A stretch of 64,000 nucleotides of DNA from Ascarosepion bandense (GCA_037127315.1 JBBBDQ010001124.1:3537501-3601500), one strand, 5' to 3'. Shown: positions 33,245-44,812, numbered from the stretch's first letter. The notes: generated from the sequence alone by a model not told the origin. A program made the numbers and translations.

Positions 33245-33515
33245 AATGCAAATGATCCTTTCCTTAACCGCATAGTGTGTGATTCACCAGGGCTACATAC
33301 AGTTCTGAATTTAGTTTTCTTTCTTCTAGACCAGTTGCCACCCAAGGCTAAAGAATCCAGTCTGTCCTGCAATTTACCTCTAGCTGGTTTGGGAAGAAGA
33401 GATGTATTCATGCTTTTTCCAAGGGTATTAGCATGTTAGTGAATGTAATGCACTCAAATGGAATTTTAACTTGGCTCTCAAAGCCACAATCCATTATTCC
33501 ATTTTGCCTTAGTAT
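33245..33515 (-). mobile_element. Diverged SINE, third tail type
   Basis: The plus strand has GATTCACCAGGGCTACAT, ACCAGTTGCCACCCAAGG, CCAGTCTGTCCTGCAATTTA (central domain, reversed), CCAAGGGTATTAGCATG and GGAATTTTAACTTGGC (B-box region, reversed). Head and central domain match family A; the CACCAGGGCTACAT end does not. Confidence 0.6.
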
Positions 33516-33729
33516 TAAAATGACATTGAATCCCCTTGGTGAAAAATAAAATTGGCTTAGAATTTTGAAAAACTAATAAACTAAAAATAACACCTGGTGT
33601 TTCATTTTACAACTAAAGAAAATTTGGCGGCTATGGCTAGAGTCATCTTTCAATTACATCTATCTCGGTCAGATGAACAAAAAAGTTATAATTCAATAAA
33701 AACTTCAAAAGATGTTTTTCCTCTAGATA

Positions 33730-33793
33730 TATGCCGAGTTCGAACTCCAGTTGAAATACTCTTGAGAAAGGTATTAATCACACTCACAGATTG

Positions 33794-33844
<51 letters not shown>

Positions 33845-33845
33845 T
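33730..33845 (+). repeat. SINE scrap followed by (TA)n-(GA)n
   Basis: GCCGAGTTCGAACTCCAGTT and GAGAAAGGTATTAATC are family A text of about 55 bp. A compound (TA)n-(GA)n microsatellite follows at 33798-33845. Confidence 0.65.
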
Positions 33846-33996
33846 ATGAAATGATTTGTTTGGACATCATTTTTTTTTTTTAATTTTAAATCGATACTCG
33901 TATTAAAGTAGATACTCTGTTTTTAATTAAACAGTACTATATATTTATATCTACTGGCCTGATTATTTACGATAAATTTTTATTATGAAAATGTGT

Positions 33997-34086
33997 TATC
34001 CGGCAGGATTTGAACCTGTGACTCCTATCCACATAGGGGAAGCTACGATGTGATCTGGCTTGTCTGAGACCTCTCGACCATAAATG
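33997..34086 (-). repeat. tRNA-like sequence, long variable arm
   Basis: The minus strand reads TGGTCGAGAGGTCTCAGAC (A-box region) and ACAGGTTCAAATCCTG (consensus B box) about 55 bp apart, as in class II (Leu/Ser-type) tRNAs. Intact acceptor pairing is not seen. A relative at 54717-54806 has the same B-box surroundings, so this is a dispersed tRNA-derived repeat. Confidence 0.55.
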
Positions 34087-34418
34087 ACCATTTATTCAAG
34101 CCTATATAACACAGTTTTTAATATATCGCAATCACCATATCTGCTCTAGAATGTATCGTAATGTCAACAAATCTAAACATTTCAAATTGTCGGTTGTTTA
34201 TAACCAAGTTTCATTAATCTTCGTTAATTTAACGAATTTACACTTATTTACACTCTCACACCCTGATTGAGCACTCTGGAAGAATGGTAGACTTTGAAAA
34301 AACAGTAGCTACTCTGGCATGTACGCATCGCTCATTCAGTAAAATGAATTAGAGCACTCTGGCTATTGGGTGCGTATAATGATAATATATGTGCTAAAAA
34401 GTCTGCCTTCTGCCGAAA

Positions 34419-34547
34419 GCCCATAGTTCAGAGGTAGAATCGCCGACTGACGCCAATTCAGTCGAGTTTCTATCCTGGGTTAAAAAGCAATCAGAGTCTA
34501 ACTGTACTGATGAGTTGTGATACAGCGAAACAGACCTGTCTGCGGAT

Positions 34548-34578
<31 letters not shown>
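34419..34578 (+). mobile_element. tRNA-headed SINE, family C, with (TA)n tail
   Basis: GCCCATAGTTCAGAGGTAGA (A box), GTCGAGTTTCTATCC (B-box-like), ATGAGTTGTGATACAGCGAA and ACAGACCTGTCTGCGGATGAC, then a (TA)n tract. It matches the copy at 22620. Confidence 0.75.
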
Positions 34579-34582
<4 letters not shown>

Positions 34583-34703
34583 TTTGAAACTTAAGTCCAA
34601 GTTTGATTATTGTGTTTAAGTAAAACAGATCTATCATTCAGTCTTCATACCTATGTCTACTCATATTTACCTCTGCTCTGTCCATGATACTGAATGCTTT
34701 TAA

Positions 34704-34734
<31 letters not shown>

Positions 34735-35285
34735 TACAAGGTTGATCAAAAAGCATCAGGACTCTTGCTATAGTAATGGACCAAGAATATGCAGAGTAAA
34801 GCTGCTTGGTACAGAATGACCCTGAACTGTTGTGCATACACACTAAGCCATAATGTTCTTGTTCACTTCTGTTCATTGTAGTGCTTGGAAGAATAGTGTG
34901 TAGAGTGTGGTTGTCTCACTACACTACAGAGCATTTCATCAGTGCCCATACCTTGTGCAGCAGGCTTTGATCAAGCACAACATTTCCCAGATTCAACAAC
35001 CACCATATTCACTAGATCTCATCCCTTGCAACTTCAAAAATCAAATCCCACTTGAAAACGATAAGATTTTAATACGTTGAGGAAATTCAAGAGAATATGA
35101 TGCATGCTGCTGCTCACTATCCCCCAAAAAGAGTTTCAGGAATGCTTCTATCAATGGAAACAATGTTGAATAAAGTGTGTGGCTTCAGAAGGAGACTACT
35201 TCAAAGGAGATTAAATGTCGAATTGGTATGCATTGTTTTCTTTTTATAGCACCAGTCCCTAGATATGTTGATCAGATCTCGTGTG
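34735..35285 (+). mobile_element. Internally deleted mariner
   Basis: The left end (AGGACTCTTGCTATAGTAA near 34758) and the reverse complement of the right end (AGGGACTGGTGCTATAA, 35250-35266) are imperfect inverted repeats. The 3' half reads in broken frames QPPYSLDLIPC (third catalytic Asp block), then an IQENM-like segment and SEGDYFKGD-like text near 35190-35210. The 5' half has no recognisable transposase, so the DNA-binding and first catalytic parts are lost. Confidence 0.65.
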
Positions 35286-35324
<39 letters not shown>

Positions 35325-35330
<6 letters not shown>

Positions 35331-35538
35331 TCTGATGAAATGCGTAAGCGATTTAAAATACAGTTTTCCTCTTGTCCATTTTATTTAACCATTCTGTCCT
35401 TACTCTCAGATTATAACTGAGTATATTTTTAGAATAAACCTCATTTCGTCTTTTTGCCTTGATAAAGTCCATCACAGGACGAAACGCGTAGGTGATTTAA
35501 AATACAGTTTTCCTCTTGTCTTCATTTTATTTAACCAC

Positions 35539-35565
<27 letters not shown>
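35325..35565 (+). repeat. 144-bp tandem unit with hammerhead-like core
   Basis: ATTTAAAATACAGTTTTCCT recurs at 35351 and 35495, a 144-bp spacing. The second unit carries TTGATAA (35459-35465), A, stem GTCC-ATCACA-GGAC, GAAA (35481-35484), palindromic ACGCGT (35484-35489) and A35490. The first unit has an intact CTGATGA (35332-35338) but has lost stem II and GAAA. Tandem units with a palindromic stem III are typical of dimeric hammerheads. (TA)n tracts flank both sides. Confidence 0.55.
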
Positions 35566-35579
<14 letters not shown>

Positions 35580-35582
<3 letters not shown>

Positions 35583-35692
35583 CCAAAAATTAAGTACCAT
35601 TGATGCCAAGAGTAAAAAGTAATTGTTAGGAGTTTTCAAGAGTCACATTTATTTCCATTTGCAAGTAGAAAATTCAATTATTTGAATATGAA

Positions 35693-35726
<34 letters not shown>

Positions 35727-37010
35727 CCTTTGAGATTTCACTCACCCGATCGACTCAGTTGATTAAAAACTTAATTGGGCGATTGAAGTTTATTGCTCTA
35801 CTCACCTGCAGTTGATTAAAAATCTTGCAATTAAATGTGTCCCTTCAAATATAGAAAAAAGAAATCTGATTCCTTTCACAACCTAAAAGTATGCCATTGA
35901 AGATTCACAAGTTACTTAGAATGACCTACAATGATATTGAACTCTTTGGTCTTATGCATGATGACTGATTTATGTCGAAATGTATGGTTAAACAAAAGAC
36001 AGTGACATCCTGCAATCACCAAAGTAAGATCTGACAAATGGAATTTAGATTGACAAGCTCTTGTTTCGCTTTTATCATCCCAGTCAGTGTAAACAGTCAT
36101 TTATTTAATGCTTCCAGAGTGGAGCCAAAATGTGTCTGTCACCCAGATTAGATGCTCACAGATTTTTAGAAACTCATTTGGAAAAATATTATCCTTGGCT
36201 CAACATCTATATATTTCATCCTTGCTTATGAAAAGTAAAAATGAACATTTGAAAGAAAAAAATATATATCCATACTTTTTTTCAACCATGCACCGATAAA
36301 TTATACAAGTAATTTTTTTATAGAAAATCTTTGAGAAAATCAGATTTGTTATTTTTTTTTATCATCTATGAGATAGAGATTGTAGTCAAACAGAAGAAAC
36401 TATGAATTTAGGTACCTCCACTCAATTGCCCCCCCCCAAAAAATGTTAAAAGGGCTCAAACTTAATAAAAACAAAGTTGTATCATCAAAATGTTTATGCT
36501 ATTATTAAGAGGAAAGATCAAATTTTGTTAGTTTTTAAAATTTGTTTAAATCCTTTCTAACATGTTCAAAATTTTAATTAAATTTTATTTTTTATTAGCA
36601 ATTCATGTTATGTTTACATAAGGCAACTATTAAGAAAATGGAGTCGGGCGAGTAAATTTTCTCTCGCTCTCAATTGCTGATCAAGTGATTTCTTTTCAAA
36701 TGGAGTGAAAATACGGGAATTAATATAAATTCTAATCGCTATTTTATATAAACAGAAAAACACTTTCAAGTATTTAAGAAAATTACGGAGATATAAATCC
36801 ATCTTTAGCATAAACATGATCTGTTTTTTATATTTATTTCTGTCCTGAATAGAATTGCCTGTCATATAACATTTAACAATCTGCTCTCATTACAACTGAT
36901 TCATAAGAAAATCCATTGTTATGGCTATACAAAGTATTCTGTGACATTAAAGACTAGCAAGTATTATGTTACCATGACAAAATTTAAAAAAAAATAAATT
37001 TAAACAAATA
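35580..37010. other. Unassigned, with (TA)n at 35696-35724
   Basis: An 83-codon minus-strand frame at 36614-36865 is basic and hydrophobic with no recognised domain. No gene is supported. Confidence 0.45.
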
Positions 37011-37322
37011 TCTAAACTTATTTATAAATGGAAGTTTGTGTGTGTGTGTGTGTGTGTGTGTCCCTGTTACCTATAGACTCCGAAATGGCTGAACCAATTT
37101 TCTTGAAAATTTACAGTTGTACTATAAGCATCTGTGAGTGTTCTTAGCTAGGTTTTGTGTCGAGGTACCCCCGATAAATATTGAAAATCGATAATAAAAA
37201 AATCAGGTTATAGAAGGAGTGGTCCGATTTTAATAAAATTTGATACACTCATAAACAAAGACATAAGAAAGGATATTCAGAAGTTTCAAGGTTGCATTTC
37301 TTACAATAGTGCAGAAAATCAA

Positions 37323-37359
<37 letters not shown>

Positions 37360-37366
37360 GCAAGAT

Positions 37367-37399
<33 letters not shown>

Positions 37400-37556
37400 T
37401 TTATCTGTCTGTATGTCCTTTATCCAAATCCACAATTTTTATCCAATTCTCACCAAACTTCACACAAATATTCTTCAGGCTGAGTCTGAGCTCCAAGATC
37501 ATGGATTAGTTTTAAAGCTTTCATTACACCCAAGCAACGCCGGGCTATACTGCTAG
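37011..37556 (+). mobile_element. Non-autonomous Helitron-like element, copy 4
   Basis: Starts TCTAAACTTATTTATAAATG after an A. It contains an internal (TA)n (37327-37354) and (TG)n (37373-37400). It ends with the hairpin CAAGCAACGCCGGG and CTAG before T. It is 546 bp; both termini are nearly perfect. Confidence 0.88.
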
Positions 37557-38738
37557 TAAAATTATGAAAACAAAATTCTTTAAATTAGAATATAAGATGA
37601 TAAAACACCTCAATTTTAAAAATCTACCAAAATTCAACTAATTATTAGATTTTGATAAAAGTTTGAACCTTATTTAAGAAAGATATTTCAAAAATTTCTT
37701 TTACAAATTTTGGAGGTAAGAAAGAAAAATAAATAGGTTGCACAAAAAAACAAATAGTGAAACCTGATAGATAAACAATGCTCAAACAATGAACACTAGT
37801 GAGAAATCTGTAAAGTAATTGGAGACTACCACAGAGTAGCCCTTAACCCAGCACATCACTTTATTTGCATAGATTGTACCCAATGCAGAACAAATTCAAT
37901 TTAAAAATCAATTAATTTTTATTAATTTTTCTGAAATATTTTCTTTAAATACAATTGCAATTGAATCAACAGTACCAAATATGTAGACCAATCAACAGTC
38001 AGTTGCTTGCTCTACAACTGAGCCAAATTTGCATGAGCAACCATCCAGGCTGACCTGTCGGCTTCTTGTTATAGTTAAGTCTTTTATTTCCTGTTGGCAA
38101 TCCTTTCACCTTTTGATCAAAGCCCCTTTTTTGTTCACTAAATAAGCTTGTCTATTCATTCTTTTGATAGATTTATTCACTGGCATCTACAGTATTTGTG
38201 CATGTGTGTTTCCTATGCAAAGAGGACCAAACAATAAGGCTTATACTACCATGAATGAAAATGCCTGGGAACAAGAGAGTCCCTATTTCCGCTTGTTGAC
38301 CTTTTAAACACAAGTGCAACTAGGAGAAAGCACTGACTATAAATAGCCTTATTGACAGACCACAGCTGAACAAAAGGGGTCAGTGAATAGATGACTTGGC
38401 TAATACAGAAGCAAAACACAAGGTCATGATCCTGTGATCAATACTGATTAAGAAAAGATCCCAAAGTAACAAATAAGTTACTCATTGTTATGTTTTGTTT
38501 GTTGTTTTTTTTCCCTTTTATCAGTAATTAATGCATCTTGCATTATTCATAGGGCTCAGAAATATCTCAATGAAAGTCTTCACTGGAGATTGGAAAGTCT
38601 CAATTGCCCATGCTAATCATGCAGTATACTGGATAATTGACTTTATGAAATATTACAAGCAAAATTTTCAGCCAATACAATCATCTCTTTTATATTCTAC
38701 TTTTACAGACAATTAGAAAATGCTTAAAACCAAAGATA
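37557..38738. other. Unassigned AT-rich sequence
   Basis: No gene is supported. A 61-codon frame at 38531-38716 has no recognisable domain. Confidence 0.45.
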
Positions 38739-38739
38739 T

Positions 38740-38875
38740 TATGGAATCTTATGTACACTATTTACATTATTTGGATTATTGTCTTCATCTTTATTGCCAT
38801 GTTTACAGTGTTTCGGCTGTTGTATGCTTCAGTCTTCTCCAGAAGCTAGGAATTTCAAACTAAGCCCTTTATTAC
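38740..38875 (-). repeat. Repeat X with hammerhead-like core
   Basis: The minus strand reads CTGGAGA, AGACTG...CAGCC, GAAACACTGTAAACATGG and downstream AAAGATGAAGACAATAATCC. It pairs with repeat X copies at 13213, 39690 and 48120. The GAAA is intact; the core has A to G. Confidence 0.55.
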
Positions 38876-38938
38876 TTATATATATATATATTGTATTTTT
38901 TTTATATACCTATGATATCAAAAAGGTATTAACAATAA

Positions 38939-39489
38939 TCTAAACTTATTTATAAATGGAACTTTGTGTGTGTTTCTATTACCTATAGACTCTGAAACGG
39001 CTGAACCGATTTTCTTGAAAATTGTTGTACTATAAACGTCTGCGAGTGTTCTTAGCTAGGTTTTGTGCCAAGGTACCCTCGATAAATATAGAAAATCGAA
39101 AAAATCAGGTTATAGAAGGAGTGGTCCGATTTTAATCAAATTTGATACACTCATAGACAAAGACATAAGAAACGATATTCAGAAGTTTCAAAGTTGCAGT
39201 TCTTACAATAGTGCAGAAAATCAATATATATATATAATATTGATTAGGATCAGGTTCTTGGAATTTACCTTCCTACTCTTCCACTTTGGATTAAAGAAAA
39301 ACAAAATATAAGGCAAAATGTTTGTGTGTGTGTTTATCTGTCTGTATGTCCTTTATACAAATCCATAATTTTTATCCGATTCTCACCAAACTTCACACAA
39401 ATATTCTTTAGGCTGAGTGTGAGCTCCAGGACCATGAATTAGTTTTAAAGCTTTCATTACACCCGAGCAATGCCAGGCTATACTACGAG
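38939..39489 (+). mobile_element. Non-autonomous Helitron-like element, copy 5
   Basis: Starts TCTAAACTTATTTATAAATG. The 3' end is decayed: the hairpin reads CCCGAGCAATGCCAGG and the terminal CTAG has become CGAG. A unique insert near 39240-39305 interrupts the internal (TA)n position. Confidence 0.8.
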
Positions 39490-39539
39490 TTCATAATAAA
39501 ACAGAACAATTATTATTTACAGTATTTACATTGTTCAGG

Positions 39540-39672
39540 GGCACTTCGATGTGGTGTAATTGTTAGCAAGCTTGTCTCGCTAGAACTAGTTACAACTGAG
39601 GAGTGAGTTCGATCCTCGCTGGGTGTCCTGCATTTTCAGCCTTGTGCCACATCTAAGTGGCGCTTAGAAAAT
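39540..39672 (+). mobile_element. tRNA-headed SINE, type GGTGTAAT
   Basis: GTGGTGTAATTGTTAGCAAG (A box) and GTGAGTTCGATCCTCGCTGG (B box) are about 40 bp apart, followed by a short body (CCTTGTGCCACATCTAAGTG). The same head is at 9129 on the minus strand. There is no acceptor-stem closure, so it is not a tRNA gene. Confidence 0.65.
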
Positions 39673-39689
39673 TGCATATTTACATTGTT

Positions 39690-39800
39690 CAGACTGTTGT
39701 TGTCATATTCACAATGTTTCAGCTATTGTATGCTCTGGCCTTCTTCAGGTGATTGGAAACCTCAATAAGGAGGGCAACAATCTGAACAGTGAAAATAATT
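39690..39800 (-). repeat. Repeat X with hammerhead-like core
   Basis: The minus strand reads CCTGAAGAAGGCCAGAGCAT, ACAATAGCTGAAACATTGTG. CTGAAGA fits the CTGANGA core consensus, and GGC pairs with GCT by one G-U. It lies downstream of the SINE at 39540. Confidence 0.55.
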
Positions 39801-39844
39801 AAAAATATCTCATCTCAGAAATATAGACATAACAATTATTACTG

Positions 39845-39847
<3 letters not shown>

Positions 39848-39888
<41 letters not shown>
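39848..39888. repeat. (TA)n microsatellite
   Basis: Pure TA tract. Confidence 0.95.
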
Positions 39889-39890
<2 letters not shown>

Positions 39891-40164
39891 GCACGATAAT
39901 GTTTCCTCAGTAATGTCTGTTCTGGGGTCAGATGTTTGGGATCTTTATAATATCAGACCCACTCCCAAGGGCCTCACTGCGAGTGATCATTTCCTGACTA
40001 TCATTTTGGTACAGCTTCCGCACGATTGCAAGAACTGTGAACAATATTTGTGCTTACTCAAAAGCAATCCTTTTATTCAATCCTATATAAAATTCTGACA
40101 AATTGGAATTTGGCCCATTTTTTTTGTATTTTGGCCAATCAAAGAGGCAGGATTCTTTGTTCTT
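39889..40164. other. Unassigned sequence
   Basis: A 69-codon frame at 39889-40098 has no recognisable domain. It could be a decayed transposase but I cannot place it. Confidence 0.35.
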
Positions 40165-40175
40165 AACCGTTATAG

Positions 40176-40479
40176 TCAGTCAGTTAAGTGCCATACGTGA
40201 TACATGCTTGGGCGATCAGGTTTCTTTCGAGACATGACTGACTGGGCAGAAGATTATTCTGCAGTAGGTTGCCATTGCTTTCTGCAGTAGACTGGTTGCC
40301 GACCAAGGCTATAGAACCCAATCTGTCTTGTTATTTAACCCATAACTGGAGGGAAGAGACGGATTAATACCTTTCCCAAGGGTATTTACGCGTAAGTGAA
40401 TGCAATGAATTCGGCTGGAATTTGAACTCGGCTCCCCGATTTCTCGTTCCGAGCCGATATCCAATGCACCACAATGCAC
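40176..40479 (-). mobile_element. SINE family A with 11-bp target duplication
   Basis: Full-length minus-strand copy. The plus strand begins TCAGTCAGTTAAGTGCCATA and ends CATTGCACCACAATGCAC-like text. The flanks are AACCGTTATAG (40165-40175) and AACTGTTATAG (40480-40490), differing at one base. Confidence 0.92.
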
Positions 40480-40559
40480 AACTGTTATAGTACTCTTTCA
40501 TAATGGACATTACCACTTTTATCCAATGAGATACTATTACTATAATCATTTTATAAATT

Positions 40560-41255
40560 TATGCAACAAAATTGATTGATTTGTTTTCTACAGCTTATCA
40601 ATACTTTGCAGGTAATTTAAAGCCAGAAAATATGTCAGATTTTTTTTGCAGATAGTAATGATTTAGTATGTGGCGGTACAGTGGCTATTGGCTTAGAACA
40701 AGAAGTCGGGGCACAACGTTCAAATTCCAGTTGAATTCCTTGCATTCATTTACGCACAAATACCCTTGTGAAAGGTATTAATTCGTCTCTTCCCTCCAGT
40801 TATGGGTTAAATAACAGGACAAATTTAGTTCTATATCCTTTGCTGGCAATCAATCTACCATAGAATATCACAGGAAACAATGGCAACCTACTGCGGGATA
40901 ATCTTCTGCCCAGTCAGTTCCATCTCTTTCAAGACATGATCGCCCAAGCACGTATCACATACGGCACTTAACTGACTGAATGATTTACTGATACATGTCT
41001 TACCAATTAATCCAGAGTTGGGGGATTTATACCTTTTCCAAGATTATTTGTAAATAAGTGAATATAATGAATCCAATAAGAAACATGGCTCTTCAATTAA
41101 CAAGTTTGAGCCATTGTTCATTACTCCACCTACACATCCAACCTTACAGTATTCCCAAGCTGTCACTCATTTAGACACAGACCAGGTTCAGTGTTTCTAA
41201 CTTTGGTGATCATATTAGAACCAGTGTATCAACATGATATTCTTAGCCGATGCAA
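40560..41255 (-). mobile_element. SINE family B, split by a nested SINE
   Basis: The left part (TACAGCTTATCAATACTTTG, TAATTTAAAGCCAGAA) ends at 40665. The right part resumes at 40979 (ACTGATACATGTC, CTTTTCCAAGATTATTTG, ACACAGACCAGGTTCAG). A family A SINE sits between. Confidence 0.75.
40666..40978 (+). mobile_element. SINE family A nested in family B
   Basis: The head GTATGTGGCGGTACAGTGG, a B box (GTTCAAATTCC) and a body with a small duplication near 40860 end in GCACTTAACTGACTG. It is flanked by a perfect 9-bp duplication AATGATTTA (40657-40665; 40979-40987). Confidence 0.92.
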
Positions 41256-41397
41256 CAAAAAAACTTGTTAACATGGATCTCAAACTGATCATAAAATTTT
41301 TCTTTCATTAAGTCAAGACCTGTGATCTTTTGACTTAATGGAAGCATTTTGCAGCTTCTCTTTCATAGATCATAAACTACTAACATCACTACACTTT

Positions 41398-41485
41398 AAT
41401 CTTTTCACTCTTACGTAGCCCCCTGCACATCAATGGCGTTACTGCCTTGCTTGGTGTGATATGATTTAATAAAAAAAAAAAAAAA
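41398..41485 (+). mobile_element. LINE 3' tail
   Basis: AATCTTTTCACTCTTACGTA, CCCCCTGCACATCAATGGCG and CTTGCTTGGTGTGATATGAT are followed by poly-A. Same 3' end as at 9826-10036. Confidence 0.8.
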
Positions 41486-41689
41486 TCACCGTATTAATGA
41501 TTTACTTCACGTAACAATTTCATTCTTGGAAGGAGTGCAGTGTGTTGCTAGTGTAATGAGTCAGATAGAAATTTGTACCTAACCCCTAACCCTGACCCTG
41601 GACATATTCCAACTTCTTCCTTCAGCTGCAGACCAGATCAATCATTCACTGCCAAGCAGTAAAAGAAATTGCATGTGTTCATATTACAC

Positions 41690-42065
41690 TACAAGTGGAA
41701 AATGAGTAAAAGACATCTGGGTCAGTGGATTATGTAGCTCTGCAGAAGGATGCTGAGAATGCCATTGACAGAACATGTGAGTACTAAGTAAATTTTAAGG
41801 AACAAGGAAACAAAAAAAAAAAAAGACACTTCTGCTTAGAATCAAAAAGATTTCCAGAACATAAGGAAGTTTTGGAAAATTTGACATTTGTAGAACACAT
41901 TGAAGGTGTGTGGGACAAAGGGAAACACTGGGTAACCTAACAAAGATGCCAGGGCAGGGAGTGTGAGAGAGAGCAAAAAGCACTGCTAAGAACTGCAAAG
42001 AGGAGAAAGTTGTGAAGAATTATGATCACCCATGTCCTGAAGGGACATAAAAGAGAAGAGAGGAT
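41690..42065 (+). pseudogene. RTE-like LINE C-terminal fragment
   Basis: Plus-strand frames give NLTFVEHIEGVWDKGKHWVT and, after a shift, KALLRTAKRRKL followed by a RIMITHVLKGH-like block. This corresponds to the extreme C-terminus of the RTE-like family also at 8320 and 56400. A Helitron follows at 42147. Possible continuation beyond it (EVPSTGTGGSRKTKK near 42675) is weak. Confidence 0.65.
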
Positions 42066-42146
42066 GTTAAAATTTTGCACAAAGTTTGGTGAAGAAGGAT
42101 GTGAAAATTTCACCCCATTAAAAATGGTTTAATGGTGAATATCTAA

Positions 42147-42658
42147 TCTGAACTTATTTATAAATGGAACTTTGTGTGTATGTGTGTGCGTGTATGTATC
42201 CGTTACCTATAGACTCCGAAACGGCTGAACCAATTTTCTTGAAAATTTACACAGTTGTACTGTAAGCGTCTGCGAGTGTTCTTAGCTAGGTTTTGTGTTG
42301 AGGTACCCCTGATAAATATTGAAAATCGATAATCGAAAAAATCGGGTTATAGGAGAGGTCCGATTTTAATAAAATTTGATTAACTCATAGACAAGGACAT
42401 AAGAAACGATATTCAGAAGTTTCAAGGTTGCAGTTCTTACAATAGTGCAGAAAATCGATAATATGTATTTATAAAAGGTAAGATGTTTGTGCGTGTGTCT
42501 GTTTATCTGTCTGTATGTCCTTTATACAAATCCACAATTTTTATCCAATTCTCACCAAACTTCACACAAATATTCTTTAGGCTGAGTCTGAGCTCCAGAA
42601 CCATGGATTAGTTTTAAAGCTTTCATTACACCTGAGCAACATCGGGCTATGCTGCTAG
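42147..42658 (+). mobile_element. Non-autonomous Helitron-like element, copy 6
   Basis: Starts TCTGAACTTATTTATAAATG after an A and ends with a hairpin variant (CTGAGCAACATCGGG) and CTAG before T. It is 512 bp and lacks the long internal (TA)n seen in other copies. Confidence 0.85.
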
Positions 42659-44766
42659 TGCTGCTAATAAATGAAGTACCTTCGACTGGTACAGGTGGTT
42701 CAAGGAAGACCAAGAAGATTAATGCGATGTGGACAGAATACAAATGGTTGTTGCATTCAGATTGAAAATTATATGTGCAACTGACAGCAGATAATTGAAT
42801 GATTAAGGAAACAAATGGGACAAATTTTAACAGAGGATTTGAAAAGGAGAAAAATTTCCTGAAAATGGTGGTCACTGGAGACGAATTTATGACTAATATA
42901 ATATTTAAAAGCAAAACTAAGTTTTGTTTTTAAAATGCTCTGCAACCCTGGAAAACATTTTTTTCAAACAAAAATTCTTAAATTTCCTAAATTAAACCTG
43001 ATTTATGTTAGCTATTTTAAATGTAACACTGGGAACAAGACATTCATGCTTCAAACAATGACAACATTATGGAGAGAAGAGCTCAATGTTGTTTAAATGA
43101 TAATTGGGAAGGTTTAGATGTACAATTGACACAGTTCTGAACACTCCTGAAACTCTTCAAAAGAGTTTTCTCTACTCTCTTTAGCTGCTTGATTTTCCCT
43201 ACAACAGGCCTCAACTAAAAATTGACATGTCTACCATACTTCTTAGAAATGTCAACTCTGAACCATTGTCCAGTCAGAATATTATCATACAGCTTTAGCC
43301 ATCTTATTGAAGCAAACTGAAATAGACAAGGATATGTTTATTCCAGAGATCCCTGTAATTCCAATGAAATGAGCCTTTAAATTCAAGCAATTTAACCATA
43401 CTGATATCCAATGGAAAAAACACCAATACTGTATATGTAGAAGCTCCTAAGAACTACATTTTATTTTGAGCATTAGAATATTTTTCAGTGATGGATTTAC
43501 ACATGAAAAGGTTACTATTTTTCTTTCTTTTTTATTCTAATTTAAAAAAGAGTTTGTGCAAAACAAAATATATAAGAAGAACGTTATGTTTTGCTTTGTT
43601 ATATTTGAAACTTTTCTTTTGTGCAATGCCAGCTATGGTTAGTATTTTGTTAACAGACAAAAAAAAATTATTTCAGCAAAAATTCCATTTAAATCCATTT
43701 CAAACTAGAAGTGTACAGTTGTGAATAAGGCAAACATTGTCAGTGTATATGTAACTAAGTATTATGTGATCTTTACTCAAATTTTATCAATGAGCAGAAC
43801 AATCTAGGAATAAAGCAGGGCTTCTGTTCTCATTCCACAAAGGACTTCAAGTCGGGAGAGTGAGTGTATATAAGCATGTAAGAGTGAGTATGCATGTGAG
43901 AGAAAGAGTGCTTTTTGGTGTATGAAAGAATTTATAAATTTGTCAACAAAGATATGCACATCATTTTTTTATCTAGACAAAAAAAAATCAACCAATGTTT
44001 TTAAAATGTTCCAAAACTATTGCATTTTAAATCTGACTGAAGACATGTTCTCTTAAGCGATCAATAAATCGAAAGGTTTTGTTGAAATTTGATACTTCAT
44101 GTATGAAAATTCATTTCTCATTTTTAATAAACTAATTTTTTGAAGTTTATGTAATGCTTTTCATAACAAATGACCACACCTATGAAATGCTTAAACAGTT
44201 TTGGACATTACCATTACTAGTATCAGATATACTAACATCTGAAACAAAAAGATACAGCAAAATAGTAATTCTATATCAATATAATATTAATCATAGAGTG
44301 GTGATATTGTATTTAGTATTAAAGGAAATAAACTTAGAAGCAAAAAATATATTCTGCACCCTAATACATCTGTAACAATGTGTTTATTGAGCAGTAACAA
44401 AAATAATTTTATAAGGAAAAATGAAAGATGAATGCATAAATGAGAGATGATTTCTCTTTTGTGTTTTCATTTTTTTGCATTGTGATTTTATTTATGATGT
44501 AAATATAAAATATAAAAAAAGAGTATTTCTGATAAGCAGACAATTCAGAGTTTTACCATTCACCCTTTCCAAAGAGAACAAATATTAATATAAAAACTGA
44601 AAAGAGATAAATTTGGCTTATGATATATAATAAATTTCCATAGCCTACTCACATACACGTCATATATAAACACGTCATTTTTAGTGGATAGTTGTATTTG
44701 ATTATACTAAAAATAATGTTCAATTAATAAAAGCTGTCAGATTAATAAATAAAAAATGCAACCCTC

Positions 44767-44770
<4 letters not shown>
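42659..44770. other. Unassigned AT-rich sequence
   Basis: Frames at 43488-43724 and 44154-44375 have no recognisable domain. No gene or repeat family is supported. Confidence 0.45.

Positions 44771-44771
<1 letters not shown>

Positions 44772-44811
<40 letters not shown>
44772..44811. repeat. (TA)n microsatellite
   Basis: Pure TA tract. Confidence 0.95.

Positions 44812-44812
<1 letters not shown>

Noticed and set aside
33997..34086. Functional tRNA genes (also 27266, 39540, 54717)
   Set aside because: A and B boxes are present, but acceptor stems do not pair, anticodon arms are unclear and related copies occur as dispersed repeats.
36614..36865. Possible small host protein
   Set aside because: No domain, no splice context and low-complexity basic composition. 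It cannot be told from a chance frame.
41578..41602. Interstitial telomere repeat (CCTAACCCCTAACCCTGACC)
   Set aside because: Only about three imperfect units, too short to separate from chance.
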